64,000 bases of DNA from Eledone cirrhosa (taxonomy: Eukaryota; Mollusca; Cephalopoda; Octopoda; Eledonidae), in the NCBI GenBank assembly GCA_964016885.1, contig OZ024747.1, forward strand, positions 8,934,783-8,998,782, written 5' to 3'. Under the pieces are notes generated by a model, which was not told where the DNA came from, made no database searches, and saw only the letters and a list, made by a program, of their open reading frames with translations. Shown in pieces: positions 11,705 through 30,907 of the stretch. The translations under genes were made by a program, and so were the position numbers. Within the stretch, counting starts at the first letter, position 1. Each line of letters begins with the position of its first letter.

Positions 11705-14700
11705 ACAAGGCAATGGGCTACAGTAAAAATCCAGTATTCACCAGGCTAAGCTCTGTCTGTTTTCTTACATATTTTATCAAGAATCATCTTTTCAAATAAA
11801 ATCTTGACCTTTTAATAGCTTGATCACCTTTACGTATTTTTTTCTTTTTCTGATGACTTCTCATTAAAATTTCATTTTACAGAAATAAGTCAGACTCTAG
11901 AAATGATAGCAATATATGAATGATTTGTATATAATGTTTTGTTTTGTTTTAATAAGACACTGTATATAAAACAGGTGAAATGATCTACAGCTGAGACGTC
12001 CCAGACATGATGTGGCTTAGAGTTGAGATTGAGGGAAGTCAGCAGATTGAGGATGAAAGAAATTAAATGATGAAATAAATAATTATATTGAATAGCAGGA
12101 TTAGAATTGAAATGACAAACTAGAAATATAAACTATGACTGGAATCACTGTCAGATGGAATCCAATAAACTATTTCCAACACAGCAAAATATTTGGTTCA
12201 CTGGAAGCAGACTTTGAATCAGATCTTTCAAATGCTCCTCTTCTGCTCTGTAATAGGTTTTCATTCTGTGTAGATTGGTAGACACAATTATCTACTAGTT
12301 AAGCAAGTGGTTAATACTTAGTTTAAAAAATCGTGGCTGTGTATTACTGTAATTCCAAGGTGTATTACATTACCTTCTCATCTCAATAACCTCAGCTTTG
12401 GATGAATAACAGTTCAGAGAGCCACCAATGTTAAAGATATCTCATTTGTTAAGTTGGAAGTGCAGTAACTATGGTGTGTAAGTTTGTACTGTATATTGCA
12501 CCCTGAAATTAAAAAGAAAATATTACCATTCTCACACATAGAAACAATTACTCATGCTCAAATATAGTTAGACAAGACCATAACAACACAATCAACATTA
12601 TAAGCCAATATCCGTTCTATTCTGGTCTTCTTCTCTTCTGTGATTATATAGTGTTTTTAAAGCCTGTCTCAAGCCTAGAGGCTCATCAAGCTGGAGCTGA
12701 TTCTGGTTTCCTGAAGCATTAAGTGACTAGAAGTAGAAACATTATCCTTGGATGGTTTACCAGTCTGTTATAAGTTTAGACACCCCCTGTCCCAGTTGCT
12801 GTTGCCACTGGTACTCATTTTTGGCTAAGGGAACTGGATGTTTATATATATATACATATATATATTATATTGTGTGCATATGTAGTGTGTCTGTGTGTGT
12901 ACACACACACGCATACATGTCAATTCGTTGCACACACACACATACAAGCTGGATTATACATTATGTTAATCTAGAATGTTCAGTTTGACTTAATACTCGA
13001 GGGGTCAGTTTAGTCAGGGAGGGAAAGGTAACACCCATGATTTCTGATAGGGCCTCTGAGACATGTGGGGTGGGTAGGTAGTAAGAAATTCATCCTCAAA
13101 CCGAAGACCTGTCCAGTATGCACGCAATAGAGTGAATTCAGCTAAAGGCACTCTATGGGACAGGTGGTGGTGTTAAACCGGGGGCGACCGATTACGTCTA
13201 CCTCCCAAAACAAGGGTAACAGTCAAATCATATGCTGGATCCAGCTATATATTAATGACTTATGGCGGTTGCCAGGCAGCATCCACATAATTTAACACTT
13301 GCAAAGATAGTGTCATTATGAAACAGACAGCGACTGGCAAGATCGATCACAACAACAACCGCGCTGACAATAACATTACGATGACGTAATAATATATATT
13401 ATACTGACAAAAGTGTCACTTACATTTCAGTAATAAGGGGTATTTCTTTTGAATGGGTTAAAAGCAGCATCCTGCAGGGTGAGGTATGATGGTGTAGAAT
13501 TCGGCGTGCACCAGTAATTACACCGTCAATATTTTTTTTAATTTTAAATTTAAACACATTTCATAAATGCCATGCTTTTATAAATGTTTTTTTTTTCTCT
13601 CTATCCTCTGTATTAGACCGTTAAAATCATACCTAAAGGTAATAAGACAGAAGAATTGTATGTTATGTTGTGTGGGAGGGGAGTAAAGTAGAGAGACTGT
13701 TCTTACATACATTAAGATAGACACTAATGTTTCACGTACCGATCAGGACGAAAAGCAGAATCTACTCCAGACAAGATTTGAAGAACGAGATAGCACCATA
13801 AAATCTGGTGTTCTATGGTTTCGTCTTCGTCCGTCTTCACAGCCACCTGCCGTAATTTATCACAGGTAACTGAATTACATAACAGTCATGAGGATAGATT
13901 TTAAATCTAAAAATACTACATTTAATCACTTCCGAACGAAACCATCCTGCTTAGACAACACAGGAATATATAATAATAATAATAACAATGATGATAATAA
14001 AACACACACACAAAAAAAAAACATAAATAATTTAAAAAATAATATCCTTGCTTCATCCCAAACTGTCGAAAGCTTTATTTTTAAAAAATGAATGAATCTT
14101 TTTTTAATTATAAAGTCCCAAGTGAACGTTGAGTTATTTTACCGTTATTTCTACTAATTCTATAGTAAGGAATATAATACTTCGAAAATACGATTCAAAT
14201 ATAAAACAAAGCAAACTTAAACTATATCTGGTTCTCTGGGTCGATGATAAAACCTAAAAGAAAATAAATAAGGAAACAAATAAATAAATAAATAAACAAA
14301 CAGGTCTAGACGAGTGAAATTTGATACTTACTCAGATAGTCAATCGAAAACAGCACTATGGTCGAAGTTATGTCCCTTGATGTAGTGTCTTTATTGATTA
14401 TCTCCCTTGTATATATTGCCATACAGCGTTTTCATTCATTCATTCATTCACTTTTCCTCGCTTCCACTGGAATCATGGAATCAAATTTATCCGCTTTAAA
14501 CGATCAAGACATAAGGTTAGACAAATTAATCTCTGGGAAGTGTCTCTATCAAATATTCATAGATATTTGCCGACTATTTTCTATTTTTAATTTCGTTTGC
14601 TCGCATTATTATTTTAGGTTTATATCAATGTTGTTTGTTCAGTGCTGTTATCAATCAGTTCAAACAAAAACAAAATACTTTACTTCATTACGAACACACA

Positions 14701-14764
14701 TGAAAATAAAGCAAAAAGAAAATACTCGCCTAAAAAGTGATATATCCTTGAGATCTACCACCAA
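11705..14764. other. Intergenic, no gene seen
   Basis: Largely low-repeat. 13130-13400 has several CpGs and a tgacgtaa site at 13383-13390 and could be regulatory. An acceptor-like site on the minus strand near 12503 (tttaatttcag) could belong to an unseen 5' exon of the zinc-finger ORF. Neither is firm. Confidence 0.4.
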
Positions 14765-15060
14765 TGTATTGGACCCTCGTCGGTTCCGACGACGAGTGTA
14801 CCAGTTGATTTGATCAACGGAATAGCTTGCTCGTGAAATTAACGTACTGAGACACGTGTAATTCTCAGGGAGATTCAGTTTGAAAAGACCGGTCCCTTTA
14901 AATTACAGGGGCAACTCATTTGTTTTGTTTTTTTTGCCAGTTACGTGGTTTGGAGCAACGTGAATAAATTATTTTGCTCAAGGCCACAACTCGTCGTACC
15001 AAAGGAAATCGAACTCACAACTTTACAACCGTGAGTCAAATATAACAACCATACGCCCTC
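14765..15060 (+). mobile_element. Composite SINE with GGTTCCGACGACGAG head
   Basis: Starts 'ctcgtcggttccgacgacga' (a small hairpin), continues 'ttgatcaacggaatagcttg' and 'agacacgtgtaattctcagg', and ends in a tRNA-like part ('caaggccacaactcg', 'tcgaactcacaac', 'ccgtgagtc'). I recall this as an abundant octopus repeat. Its tRNA-like part alone occurs at 24670-24815, 25090-25255 and 31190-31305 (same orientation) and at 32540-32620 and 33245-33385 (opposite). Confidence 0.7.
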
Positions 15061-15479
15061 ATGCCATTACTAATGTTACTTCTATTATTGGTGTTACTAG
15101 TACACTTACTATGCCCTCTCTACCCACAACCTTTATCCACCTTACATAATATTTACCAAAACATCACTCTTAAAGACTCATCATCATCGTCACCAACTAT
15201 TCATCTGGCTGTTTACCAGGGCCTCCAAAAGTTTTGGAACAAGCCCCCCCCCCTACTGTGGGAGGGGGAGGGGCTTGGGTATCTACACCCAAGGGGTGAT
15301 TTTTTTTAAAAGAGAGGTGCGTCGGATATTCTTAGGTCCCTCATTTAATTGGTTCACTAGTCTCATACTGGACCCTTATTGCCTCTCTGGTCCCTGATTG
15401 ACTCCCATGTCCAAGACCAATGTACTGAATGAACCCTCCTAGAGGCCCACACGATCCACTCTGTTAGTTATTGCAATTG

Positions 15480-15650
15480 GGACGAAGTTGGTCAGCTACA
15501 AGGAATTCTCTCCAAGTTGGACTGGCTTCTCGTCAAACATATAGCAGTGGAAACTGTGGGTGTCCTAGGTCCCCAACCCAGCTCCATATTTACTGCAATT
15601 GGGACAGAATTGGCCACCCATAAAAATGAGTCCCAGGATAGTGATACAGC
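15480..15650 (+). pseudogene. Retroelement ORF C-terminal fragment, relative of 54905
   Basis: Encodes AVETVGVLGPQPSSIFTAIG and TELATHK with stops around it; nucleotide similarity to 54905-55000 is clear. Confidence 0.45.
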
Positions 15651-15929
15651 CACTACAAATGATAGTTAGTTATGATATTAATAAGCTCTTGCTGGTCGAA
15701 TAAACAACCCCAAACCAACAGCAGTAAACTAGTAGGGGAGATGGAGCAATGGGTGACACTGTTAGCTCCCAAGAAAACTCCCACAAACCAGTGATGTAGC
15801 TTACAACAAAGCGAGTAAGAGCCACCTCTAAAAAAACCTAGTCTTCACAGGTTTGAGAAAAAGTATGAGATTGATGACAGACACAAAAAAGACCATCAAA
15901 AACTGCATTATATTCAGAAGAAATAGACA

Positions 15930-16350
15930 TTCCTACTGTGTCGTCCTTTGAGAAATCATGGGAATAGTGCTTAGAGGTGTATACTTGTTTCGGAGACCTT
16001 GTAAAGGCTTACAACTGTATTCCATGGGACCTGTTGTGGAAGGTTTTGCAGGATCGATGGACAGCTTCTTGATGCCCTGAAGTCTCCATACGAATGCCAG
16101 AGCATTTATGTTTAGATAAATGGTGTTGAAACCATTCAATGTGTCAGTCTCTGCCATGGGAGCATACTGTCACCTCTTCTGTTCATAATCCTCATGAACA
16201 GGATTGACAGGTGTAGCCAAGCTGGAAGTAGTATCAAGACTGGCAGGTGTAGGATCAGTCAGCTGAAGTTCAAGTACCTTGGGGCCACTTTCATGAGTGA
16301 TGGAACACACAAGATTGCAGAAGCTGGTGCAGTAATGTACCAGCTTAAGC
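15930..16350 (+). pseudogene. Decayed LINE reverse-transcriptase fragment
   Basis: Broken frames read AYNCIPWDLLW at about 16010-16045 and YLGATFMSDGTHKIAEAG at about 16275-16330, both typical non-LTR RT segments (K-A-Y-D-x-I-P-W-x-L-L-W; K-Y-L-G-x-x-F-x-x-D-G). Stops and frameshifts are many. Confidence 0.65.
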
Positions 16351-18250
16351 ATTGAGTCAAAAGAAGGAATAAAACAAAAATACGTAACAACCTTTCATTG
16401 GTTGATTAATGCTGTTATTGTTAGCCACCTGAAAAGACAAGTTCTGAGGTTGATATGACTAAAATCCATTTATGATGGTGCCCCAGAATGGCCACAGTCA
16501 AATGACTGAAACCAGTAAAAATGCATTTTATTATACTATACTAATATAGACTAACTTTATAAAAAATTACTCTAGCCTATATTTCTAAAGAAAACAGGCA
16601 TCAGTGTATGTAGATATGGAACAGTCATTATAAATGTATTGCATAAAACAGAGTAGATAATGAAACATCATCATCGTCATCATCATTTAACGTCCATTTT
16701 CTCATTTGGGTAATTTACAAAGCATTGGGGAAATTTGAAATGTTTTCTTTTTGGGGGCAAAGTTGCCCAAATACACATAACTGTAAATAATAGTAGACAA
16801 AGTCAAGTAAAGTACTCCTGGAAATAGAAAAAAGTGGACAAAAACGCCAGCAAGAACCTAACCATACATCTGTCATATGCCAAACAACTATGTTTAACTA
16901 TTACACCATAGCACACCTGGCTACCAATTACTATCTTTTTGAAACATTATTATTTGTTAAGCTAGAAGTATAAACAACATTGGCGAAATTTAAACCCCAA
17001 CAACGACAAAAACACAGGAAAGATTTGCAAAAAGATTGTCTTTATATACACAAATAGATCTGTACAATATTAGTTTGATATCAGCAGAAAAAATTAGTGA
17101 ATTTGAACCTGAACATACTACCATTGTTATTGTTATTTGTAGGTCAACGTCATGTAGTAAATAAGTAAATATCCTTTTGAAATATAGTCTCAATGAAGAT
17201 AAAAATAGTTTTTTAAAAACTTTCTGGTTGACAGAATTCAGTGATGAAAGAGAAAAAAAACAAAACAAACAAAAAACAACAAAAACACATACACAAATAA
17301 ATTAAATGTTGTCATGAAAAGAATGATAATTAAAATTCTACTCTTCAATAACTCCATCTCCACCAATCATCACCTCCAGCACACCTAAATAGACTTAAAC
17401 AAGGATTATGAAGTAACAGAGAAGGCCAGTTATAGGTTTGCTATATTATCTATGTGATTAGACAGGTGTAAACACCTTGTCTATATATAAAATAGTGAAA
17501 TTGACTTGACTGCTTTCAATTCTGTGTTGGGATTTCCATAAGGGACTGAGTAATCTCCGATGAAATCTAAACATAGGATCAAATTTGTCTGTCTGGGTGA
17601 TATTTCTTCTTTTGTCATTCAAAGAAAAAAAAACATTGTATATAAAGGTTTCTGATTTAGGCACAAGGCCAACAATTTTGGAGGAGAAAGTTGATTAAAT
17701 CGACCCCAGTGCATTACTGGTACTTTATTTTATCAACCCTGTAAGGATGAAAGGCAAAGCTAACCTCTGTGGGATTTGAACTCAGAACCTAACTATATGT
17801 CACAAAGCATGTTGTCCAACACGCTACCGATTACAACCAATCCACCAGCCTAACTTTATAAATAGTTTCTAACAGAGGTCTGCAATTTTGGGGGAATGGA
17901 AAGTCAGTTAAATCAATTCCAGTATTTAACTGGTACTTTATTCTATCAAACCCAGAGGGATGAAAGGCAAAGGTGACTTCGGCAGAATTTGAACACAGAA
18001 CATAAAGAGCAGGAACCAACACCACAAAGCATTTGTCCAACACTCTAACGACTCTGCCATATTGGTATATAAGACTAGATATTTACACCTGTCTATACAT
18101 ACAGTGTTTATTAAACAATATCTATGTTTAAAATAAAATGGTGCCTGAATGTGATAATTCTGTAAGAAAGAGCTTCACAGTATTTATTTGGCAAATGGAA
18201 AGTTCTATAGAACATCCAGAATAAACTTTAAAAAATATATTACATCCATT
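16351..18250. other. Intergenic, repeats only
   Basis: CATCAT remnant near 16665, AT-rich unique sequence to 17640, then two family B SINE copies (17640-18065). Confidence 0.6.
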
Positions 18251-18254
18251 TTAA

Positions 18255-18412
18255 CCCTTTTAGCACAATGGCCTTTTTGATTACATAGCGAAGCACACTC
18301 AAAGTTAATTGTCAAAATTAATAGAAGAGCATTGAATTTTTAGGGATAAATCATTAATATAGTATTTGGGCTATGTTATGGAGTCTGGCAGTGCTATATG
18401 GGTTAATGCTTG
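18255..18412. mobile_element. TTAA-flanked MITE, 158 bp (family T3)
   Basis: TTAA at 18251-18254 and 18413-18416; ends CCCTTTTAGCAC and GTGCTATATGGG. The interior is unlike T1 and T2. Confidence 0.75.
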
Positions 18413-19162
18413 CGTAGATGGGATGATATATATTTTTCTGGAACAATTCTTTATTTTTACAGCTGGATGACCTTTCCTACTGTTAATTACTCAACCATGA
18501 AGTAAGACTGGAGCTTGTAATTTTGGTTTGACTAAACTGGAACAAGTAGAGTCAGATGCCCTTGCAAATGGATGCAAATTACAACGAATGAATGTTAGGT
18601 GACCCCCAAAAGTCCTCATTGTAATAAAGTCAATTACCCTGTAGCAGTTTTGGTTCACTGGAGGAACACTGAAAACGTTTATGCTGTTTTCAGGTAGTAA
18701 TTCAAAAGAAGAATACAACTAGAATGGTCAACTGCAGCTTCCTATACATTTCTGGAAGGATTTCTGTGCAGTATTGTAAGCACAAAAAAACAATTATTAA
18801 TAGTTTTACTGTTCTACTGGCTGTTTACATAGGTGAATGATACCTCCTCTTCCTTATGGGCCAATGAGAGTTAACTTCTCTGTTTACATAGGTGATAACA
18901 TTCAACTATTGTAACTTTGCCACCACCACCGCCCACACGTCTATATGTAACTATTAAAAAAATAATAATAACTGTTACTACATACACAACTGTGTAAGCT
19001 GCGTCAAAGCCAAAGCCATTGACTAACCAAGAAAGTAATTAGATATAAGGTGAAATAGATTGACAAGAGAGAGGATGGTGTAGAATAACAATGATTTTTA
19101 TGGTGGGTCTGTAATACTGAGGTCTGTGGTAGATATGAGATTCTTGGCAATTTTTCCCTTAA

Positions 19163-19386
19163 CCCTTTTGTCACTGCATTTCAATTAATTAATGAAAAGT
19201 TTGAAAGGATTTACTAAAGTTATTAACTATTTCATTATTAAGATGTTATTTGCAACATAACTTAACATATGGCTCTTATATCAAATTACATAGGAGTATT
19301 TTCATTTAGGTAGGAATTCTTTAAAATAGGTAGTTTTATCTCATAGAAAACAAAGGCAGTTTGGGGACAGGATGGTATCAAAAAGG
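19163..19386. mobile_element. TTAA-flanked MITE, 224 bp (family T2)
   Basis: TTAA at 19159-19162 and 19387-19390; ends CCCTTTTGTC and ATCAAAAAGG. Older copies of this family, often ending 'ggtatcaaaagggttaa', lie at about 8930-9170, 22260-22651 (interrupted), 51735-51975, 53815-53905, 59320-59560 and 59775-60030. Confidence 0.75.
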
Positions 19387-19794
19387 TTAAATGAGTCATG
19401 TTTTAAAAGATTCTTGCATGTCCATGTGTGTGGAGAGTTGCTTGTAAGTATTTTGATGGAATACATGTATTTATGTATAACCAGGTAAATTTGTCTATAT
19501 GTAAAATAGCTGGTGTGTGTGTGTTAGAGAGATAGATTTGTGTTAGTGTGTGGATTTATATATGAAAGAAATAAAAAGAGAGAAAAACAGGAGCAAAGGA
19601 AGAAAGACATGATTGATTTTTTCTTCTTCTGATGGAGAAAATAAAGAGGACTTAAGGGAAGGGAGAGAGAAAAGCAAAGGTTGAAGGATTGGAATGTTGG
19701 AAAAGAAAATGGAAGGATAAAAATTAAAATGAGTCAATATTGGTCCCAGTTTTAGGAATGGCTGCTTCTTTTCATAAAGAGAAACAAGGAAGGA

Positions 19795-22022
19795 AGGGGT
19801 AGTAAAGACGGGTCATTATAAAAAAAACAAGGAAAGAGAAGGGGTTAAAAACTGGTCCTTATAGATAAAAACAAGGGACAAAGTCAGTAAAGATTGGTCT
19901 TATATAGACAAAAACAAAGTTAGTAAAGACTTGTCTTTTGTAGAGAAATAGGGTGGGGTTTACTAAAGACTGGTCTTATATAAAGAGACCCAAGGAGGGG
20001 GATTAGAAAAGACTGGTTTTATATAAGAGAGAAACAAGGAGAAAGTTTAGTAAAGATTGGTCTTATGTAAACAGGTACAAGGGGAGGGTGGGCTAAGTAA
20101 AGACTGGTCTTATATAGACAGGTACAAGGAGAGGGTTGGCTTAGTAAAGACTGGTCTTATATAGACAGGTACAAGGAGAGGGTGGGCTTAGTAAAGACTG
20201 GTCTTATATAGACAGGTACAAGGAGAGGGTGGGCTTAGTAAAGACTGGTCTTATATAGACATGTACAAGGAGGGTGGGCTTAGTAAAGACTGGTCTTATA
20301 TAGATAGGTACAAGGAGAGGGTGGTCTTAGTAAAGACTGGTCTTATATAGATAGGTACAAGGAGAGGGTGGGCTTAGTAAAGACTAGTCTTATATAGACA
20401 GGTACAAGGAGAGGGTGGGCTTAGTAAAGACTGGTCTTATATAGACAGGTACAAAGAGAGGGTGATCTTAGTAAAGACTAGTCTTATATAGATAGGTAGA
20501 AGGAGAGGGTGGTCTTAGTAAAGACTAGTCTTATATAGACAGGTACAAGGAGAGGGTGGGCTTAGTAAAGACTGGTCTTATATAGACAGGTACAAGGAGA
20601 GGGTGGGCTTAGTAAAGAGTGGTCTTATATAGACATGTACAAGGAGGGTGGGCTTAGTAAAGACTGGTCTTATATAGATAGGTACAAGGAGAGGGTGGTC
20701 TTAGTAAAGACTGGTCTTATATAGACAGGTACAAAGAGAGGGTGATCTTAGTAAAGACTAGTCTTATATAGATAGGTAGAAGGAGAGGGTGGTCTTAGTA
20801 AAGACTAGTCTTATATAGACAGGTACAAGGAGAGGGTGGGCTTAGTAAAGACTGGTCTTATATAGACAGGTACAAGGAGAGGGTGGGCTTAGTAAAGACT
20901 GGTCTTATATAGACATGTACAAGGAGGGTGGGCTTAGTAAAGACTGGTCTTATATAGATAGGTACAAGGAGAGGGTGGTCTTAGTAAAGACTGGTCTTAT
21001 ATAGATAGGTACAAGGAGAGGGTGGGCTTAGTAAAGACTAGTCTTATATAGACAGGTACAAGGAGAGGGTGGGCTTAGTAAAGACTGGTCTTATATAGAC
21101 AGGTACAAAGAGAGGGTGATCTTAGTAAAGACTAGTCTTATATAGATAGGTAGAAGGAGAGGGTGGTCTTAGTAAAGACTAGTCTTATATAGACAGGTAC
21201 AAGGAGAGGGTGGGCTTAGTAAAGACTGGTCTTATATAGACAGGTACAAGGAGAGGGTGGGCTTAGTAAAGAGTGGTCTTATATAGACATGTACAAGGAG
21301 GGTGGGCTTAGTAAAGACTGGTCTTATATAGATAGGTACAAGGAGAGGGTGGTCTTAGTAAAGACTGGTCTTATATAGATAGGTACAAGGAGAGGGTGGG
21401 CTTAGTAAAGACTAGTCTTATATAGACAGGTACAAGGAGAGGGTGGGCTTAGTAAAGACTGGTCTTATATAGACAGGTACAAAGAGAGGGTGATCTTAGT
21501 AAAGACTAGTCTTATATAGATAGGTAGAAGGAGAGGGTGGTCTTAGTAAAGACTAGTCTTATATAGACAGGTACAAGGAGAGGGTGGGCTTAGTAAAGAC
21601 TGGTCTTATATAGACAGGTACAAGGAGAGGGTGGGCTTAGTAAAGACTGGTCTTATATAGACATGTACAAGGAGGGTGGGCTTAGTAAAGACTGGTCTTA
21701 TATAGATAGGTACAAGGAGAGGGTGGTCTTAGTAAAGACTGGTCTTATATAGATAGGTACAAGGAGAGGGTGGGCTTAGTAAAGACTAGTCTTATATAGA
21801 CAGGTACAAGGAGAGGGTGGGCTTAGTAAAGACTGGTCTTATATAGACAGGTACAAAGAGAGGGTGATCTTAGTAAAGACTAGTCTTATATAGATAGGTA
21901 GAAGGAGAGGGTGGTCTTAGTAAAGACTAGTCTTATATAGACAGGTACAAGGAGAGGGTGGGCTTAGTAAAGACTGGTCTTATATAGATAGGTAGAAGGA
22001 GAGGGTGGTCTTAGTAAAGACT
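19795..22022. repeat. 47-bp minisatellite array next to the centrin stop codon
   Basis: About 45 tandem units. The consensus contains TTAGTAAAGACTGGTCTTAT and GGTACAAGGAGAGGGTGGG, 47 bp in all; one variant is 45 bp (GAGG instead of GAGAGG). Units on the far side (19795-20060) are diverged and irregular, while those from about 20090 to 22000 are nearly uniform. The array begins about 25 bases beyond the centrin TGA and would lie in the 3' UTR if polyadenylation is distal. Confidence 0.95.
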
Positions 22023-22048
22023 TATTATTTATAGGGAGGAAGTAGGGG

Positions 22049-28101
<6,053 letters not shown>

Positions 28102-28320
28102 ATTGCTAGGTATTATTATGTTGACTGTTGTGCTTAGAGATGACCTGATCTCGTTCACGTTCGATAATCTCGTAGAATATCGGGAGATGATAAACTCTCG
28201 CCAGAGGTCACTGCATACGAGATTTCGATTGCTTGTTATTTTTTTTTCTTTCTCAATTAACTGATATTGTTTAACCCTCGGTCAACCATTAACGAGCAGA
28301 ACTATGATCAAAGGTATTCT
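28102..28320 (-). promoter_or_regulatory. Probable centrin 5' UTR and promoter region
   Basis: Repeat-free sequence with several CpGs directly upstream of centrin exon 1. I see no clear TATA box or X-box (RFX) motif; the start site is not defined. Called from position only. Confidence 0.4.
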
Positions 28321-29748
28321 ATTGGTGATCATTCATTTATTTAAAACCAAGCATTGTATATCTAGGACTATGTTATTCAAAGTACATTTTTACTATTACA
28401 TCCGTCTCACTTTGGAGGTGAAATTCATAATTTTCCTATGTTTTTTGTTATGACTTAAACGGAGTGGAGATGGTCTTGGGTAAAATAGGAGTTGGGTTTG
28501 GTGCAGTGAAGGCGAGGAAAGTTAATATGGATGGATGGGTGATTAGGTTAGGTCACATACTGGTTGACGGGAGACATTAACTCTATCTAATATATGTATG
28601 ATATACAGACATAAGCTAACCAATTCCTAGCCATTGAACGCAGAACAGCAAAAAGTTTTCAATATGTAGAAATAACAATACTGTACACAAAAGAAGCAGT
28701 TCTTTAAATCAGTCCATTTACTATCTCGATTATATCTCTGACATCGTTCCATACTTATTAATCGAGACCGGTGTTTGCTAATTGTGTCACGTCTCATTTG
28801 GTGGCTAACGTAGAATTTTTTCTCTTTATTTTTATGTATTTTCTGTGTAGGTTGTACCTTGTTTGTCTCAAAAACTTGAATTTTGACTTAAATACCAATT
28901 TCATTTTAAGGGACAAAGCAACCTTTTCAATGATGGAATTTGGAATTGCAGATCAGGTGATGAGAGTCCTTTGTTTTTGTCTATCATCATATTGTATTTC
29001 GTTGAGCATTCAAATGAACTACAGAGTCTGATGAGCTTTTGATTCTAGAGTCTGGCCTGATCGATACAGATCGAACCTTCGGCTGAGTAATAACGAAACA
29101 CGTGTCACTACTTAATAAGCGTAATGAATACATAACAAATCGTCCTTTTTATTATTATCATTGCTAGCAGAAAAACCACCCTTAGGGTAGTTTTCTGTTA
29201 GCATGTGTGGTGTGCATATTGATGTTATACACAAGTAAATATACATGTAGATATGATACATCAAATAACATCGTAAATGACAATATACACAGAAATTGAA
29301 CGAAGACTGCGTTACACTGTTTTATTTAATGAGTAACGTAATCCATGATACATTAAAAAAAGACGATATTATATATAAACTGCATTAGGAGAAAATTAGT
29401 GACGGAAATATATGACTGTTTATTTAAGCGATCGCTAACCGGAAGTGTTGACATTTGAAAATTTTAAAGAAGTGAATCTTAAAATAAGTAACAAAATTAT
29501 TTATATTTAAGCAATAATAACGAAATTTAGTAGATAAATTATGTAATATTCATTCATTATTTATTCAAAGTAATCCAACTTATTTTACAAACGGGATAAA
29601 AAAATAAAAAAATTCTGGATGCAGTCCCGCACTCCTTACTTTATTATAGTTTAGATTACACTCTGCTTAGTATTACACCTCTATACTTACTAGAATCTAC
29701 GCATCGAGTGCTCACTGGTGAACCTACAGTAATTGGACGTTACAATCC

Positions 29749-29795
<47 letters not shown>

Positions 29796-30061
29796 GTTGA
29801 ACAATGAAAACAAAGGTGAAGTTTAGTGCTTAATTAGTTCATTGCTTTACGATCGTTTCAGAAGGTTGATTGATCATGCATGATAAATCGATATAGTGAC
29901 TAATCAATACTAGTTATACAACTCCATATTATTAGTCTCAATACTATATATCCATCTCACCATCTTCATCAGAACAAAGACACACACTTCTCTCTCTCTC
30001 TCTCTGTTTCCTATGTCTGTCTCTTTATGACTTAATATCCAAACAAAAGGAAAATGCTTTT

Positions 30062-30163
30062 ATTAATGATTTTATATTCTCTAAGGGCGGTGAATTGGCA
30101 GTATCGGGATAATTGCTGGCCTTGTGCCAAAAGTAGAAACAATTAATGATTTTATATTCTCTA
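30062..30163 (+). mobile_element. Miniature SINE (family B) lacking its middle
   Basis: Only about 58 bp: head 'gcggtgaattggcagtatcg' joined directly to tail 'attgctggccttgtgccaaa'. Flanked by 22-bp direct repeats (attaatgattttatattctc..) at 30062-30083 and 30142-30163. Confidence 0.85.
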
Positions 30164-30431
30164 TCTCTTCCACCTTATCTTTTATTTCTTCTCAGCTAAT
30201 CAATGTGTTAGGCCTTGTCAGCATCTCTTCTTTTCAGTTGTAGCACAAGGGTTTGTAGCATAATTTCTCTTATATATAAATAGTTGAAAGACCAATCCTC
30301 TTATCTTGTGTCCATTTGTTACTGTCTGATGTGCACTAGAGCCAGTTGTATCAATTTTAAAACACTGAAACAACATATCTCTAGCAGTTGACTGATGGGA
30401 CTGTGTGTTTTATTCCTTTTCCTATACTCAC

Positions 30432-30466
<35 letters not shown>

Positions 30467-30616
30467 AAAAAATGGGGAGAAGAATACTGCAGGTTGCACA
30501 TGGATAACATGTAATAAAATATATATATATATGTAGAGGTTATATTTAATTTGTTGGGATACAAGCAAAATATTTTTATAACTGATATAAAGTACTCAAC
30601 AAATTAATTGGAGTAA

Positions 30617-30907
30617 ATATACAATATATTAACAAATGGAAACTATATTTATAAAACCATATTTATTTCATTATACATATTTCAAGGGCCACCAAGGCAG
30701 ATTATGGTGCGCTTTCATCAGATAAAATATAATATAGATTAGTTTTATAAAACTGGAGTCTTTTTAAGAATATTTATAAAACTAATCTATATTATATTTT
30801 ATCTGATGAAAGCGCACCATAATCTGCCTTGGTGGCCCTTGAAATATGTATAATGAAATAAATATGGTTTTATAAATATAGTTTCCATTTGTTAATATAT
30901 TGTATAT
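30617..30907. repeat. Near-perfect palindrome, 135-bp arms and 21-bp spacer
   Basis: 30617-30751 and 30773-30907 are reverse complements without a mismatch that I could find. The spacer plus flanking bases (aactggagtctttttaagaa and on) recurs at 30973-30998. Confidence 0.9.

Noticed and set aside
14358..14813. 151-codon plus-strand ORF
   Set aside because: No recognisable domain; its last residues come from the SINE head starting near 14765 and it has no splice or promoter support.
17640..18065. Possible tRNA genes
   Set aside because: The A/B-box-like motifs lie in SINE copies with no complete cloverleaf.
20090..22000. CRISPR-like regular repeats
   Set aside because: Units are contiguous with no unique spacers, and the DNA is eukaryotic; it is a minisatellite. 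The 19-bp and 39-bp arrays were rejected for the same reason.
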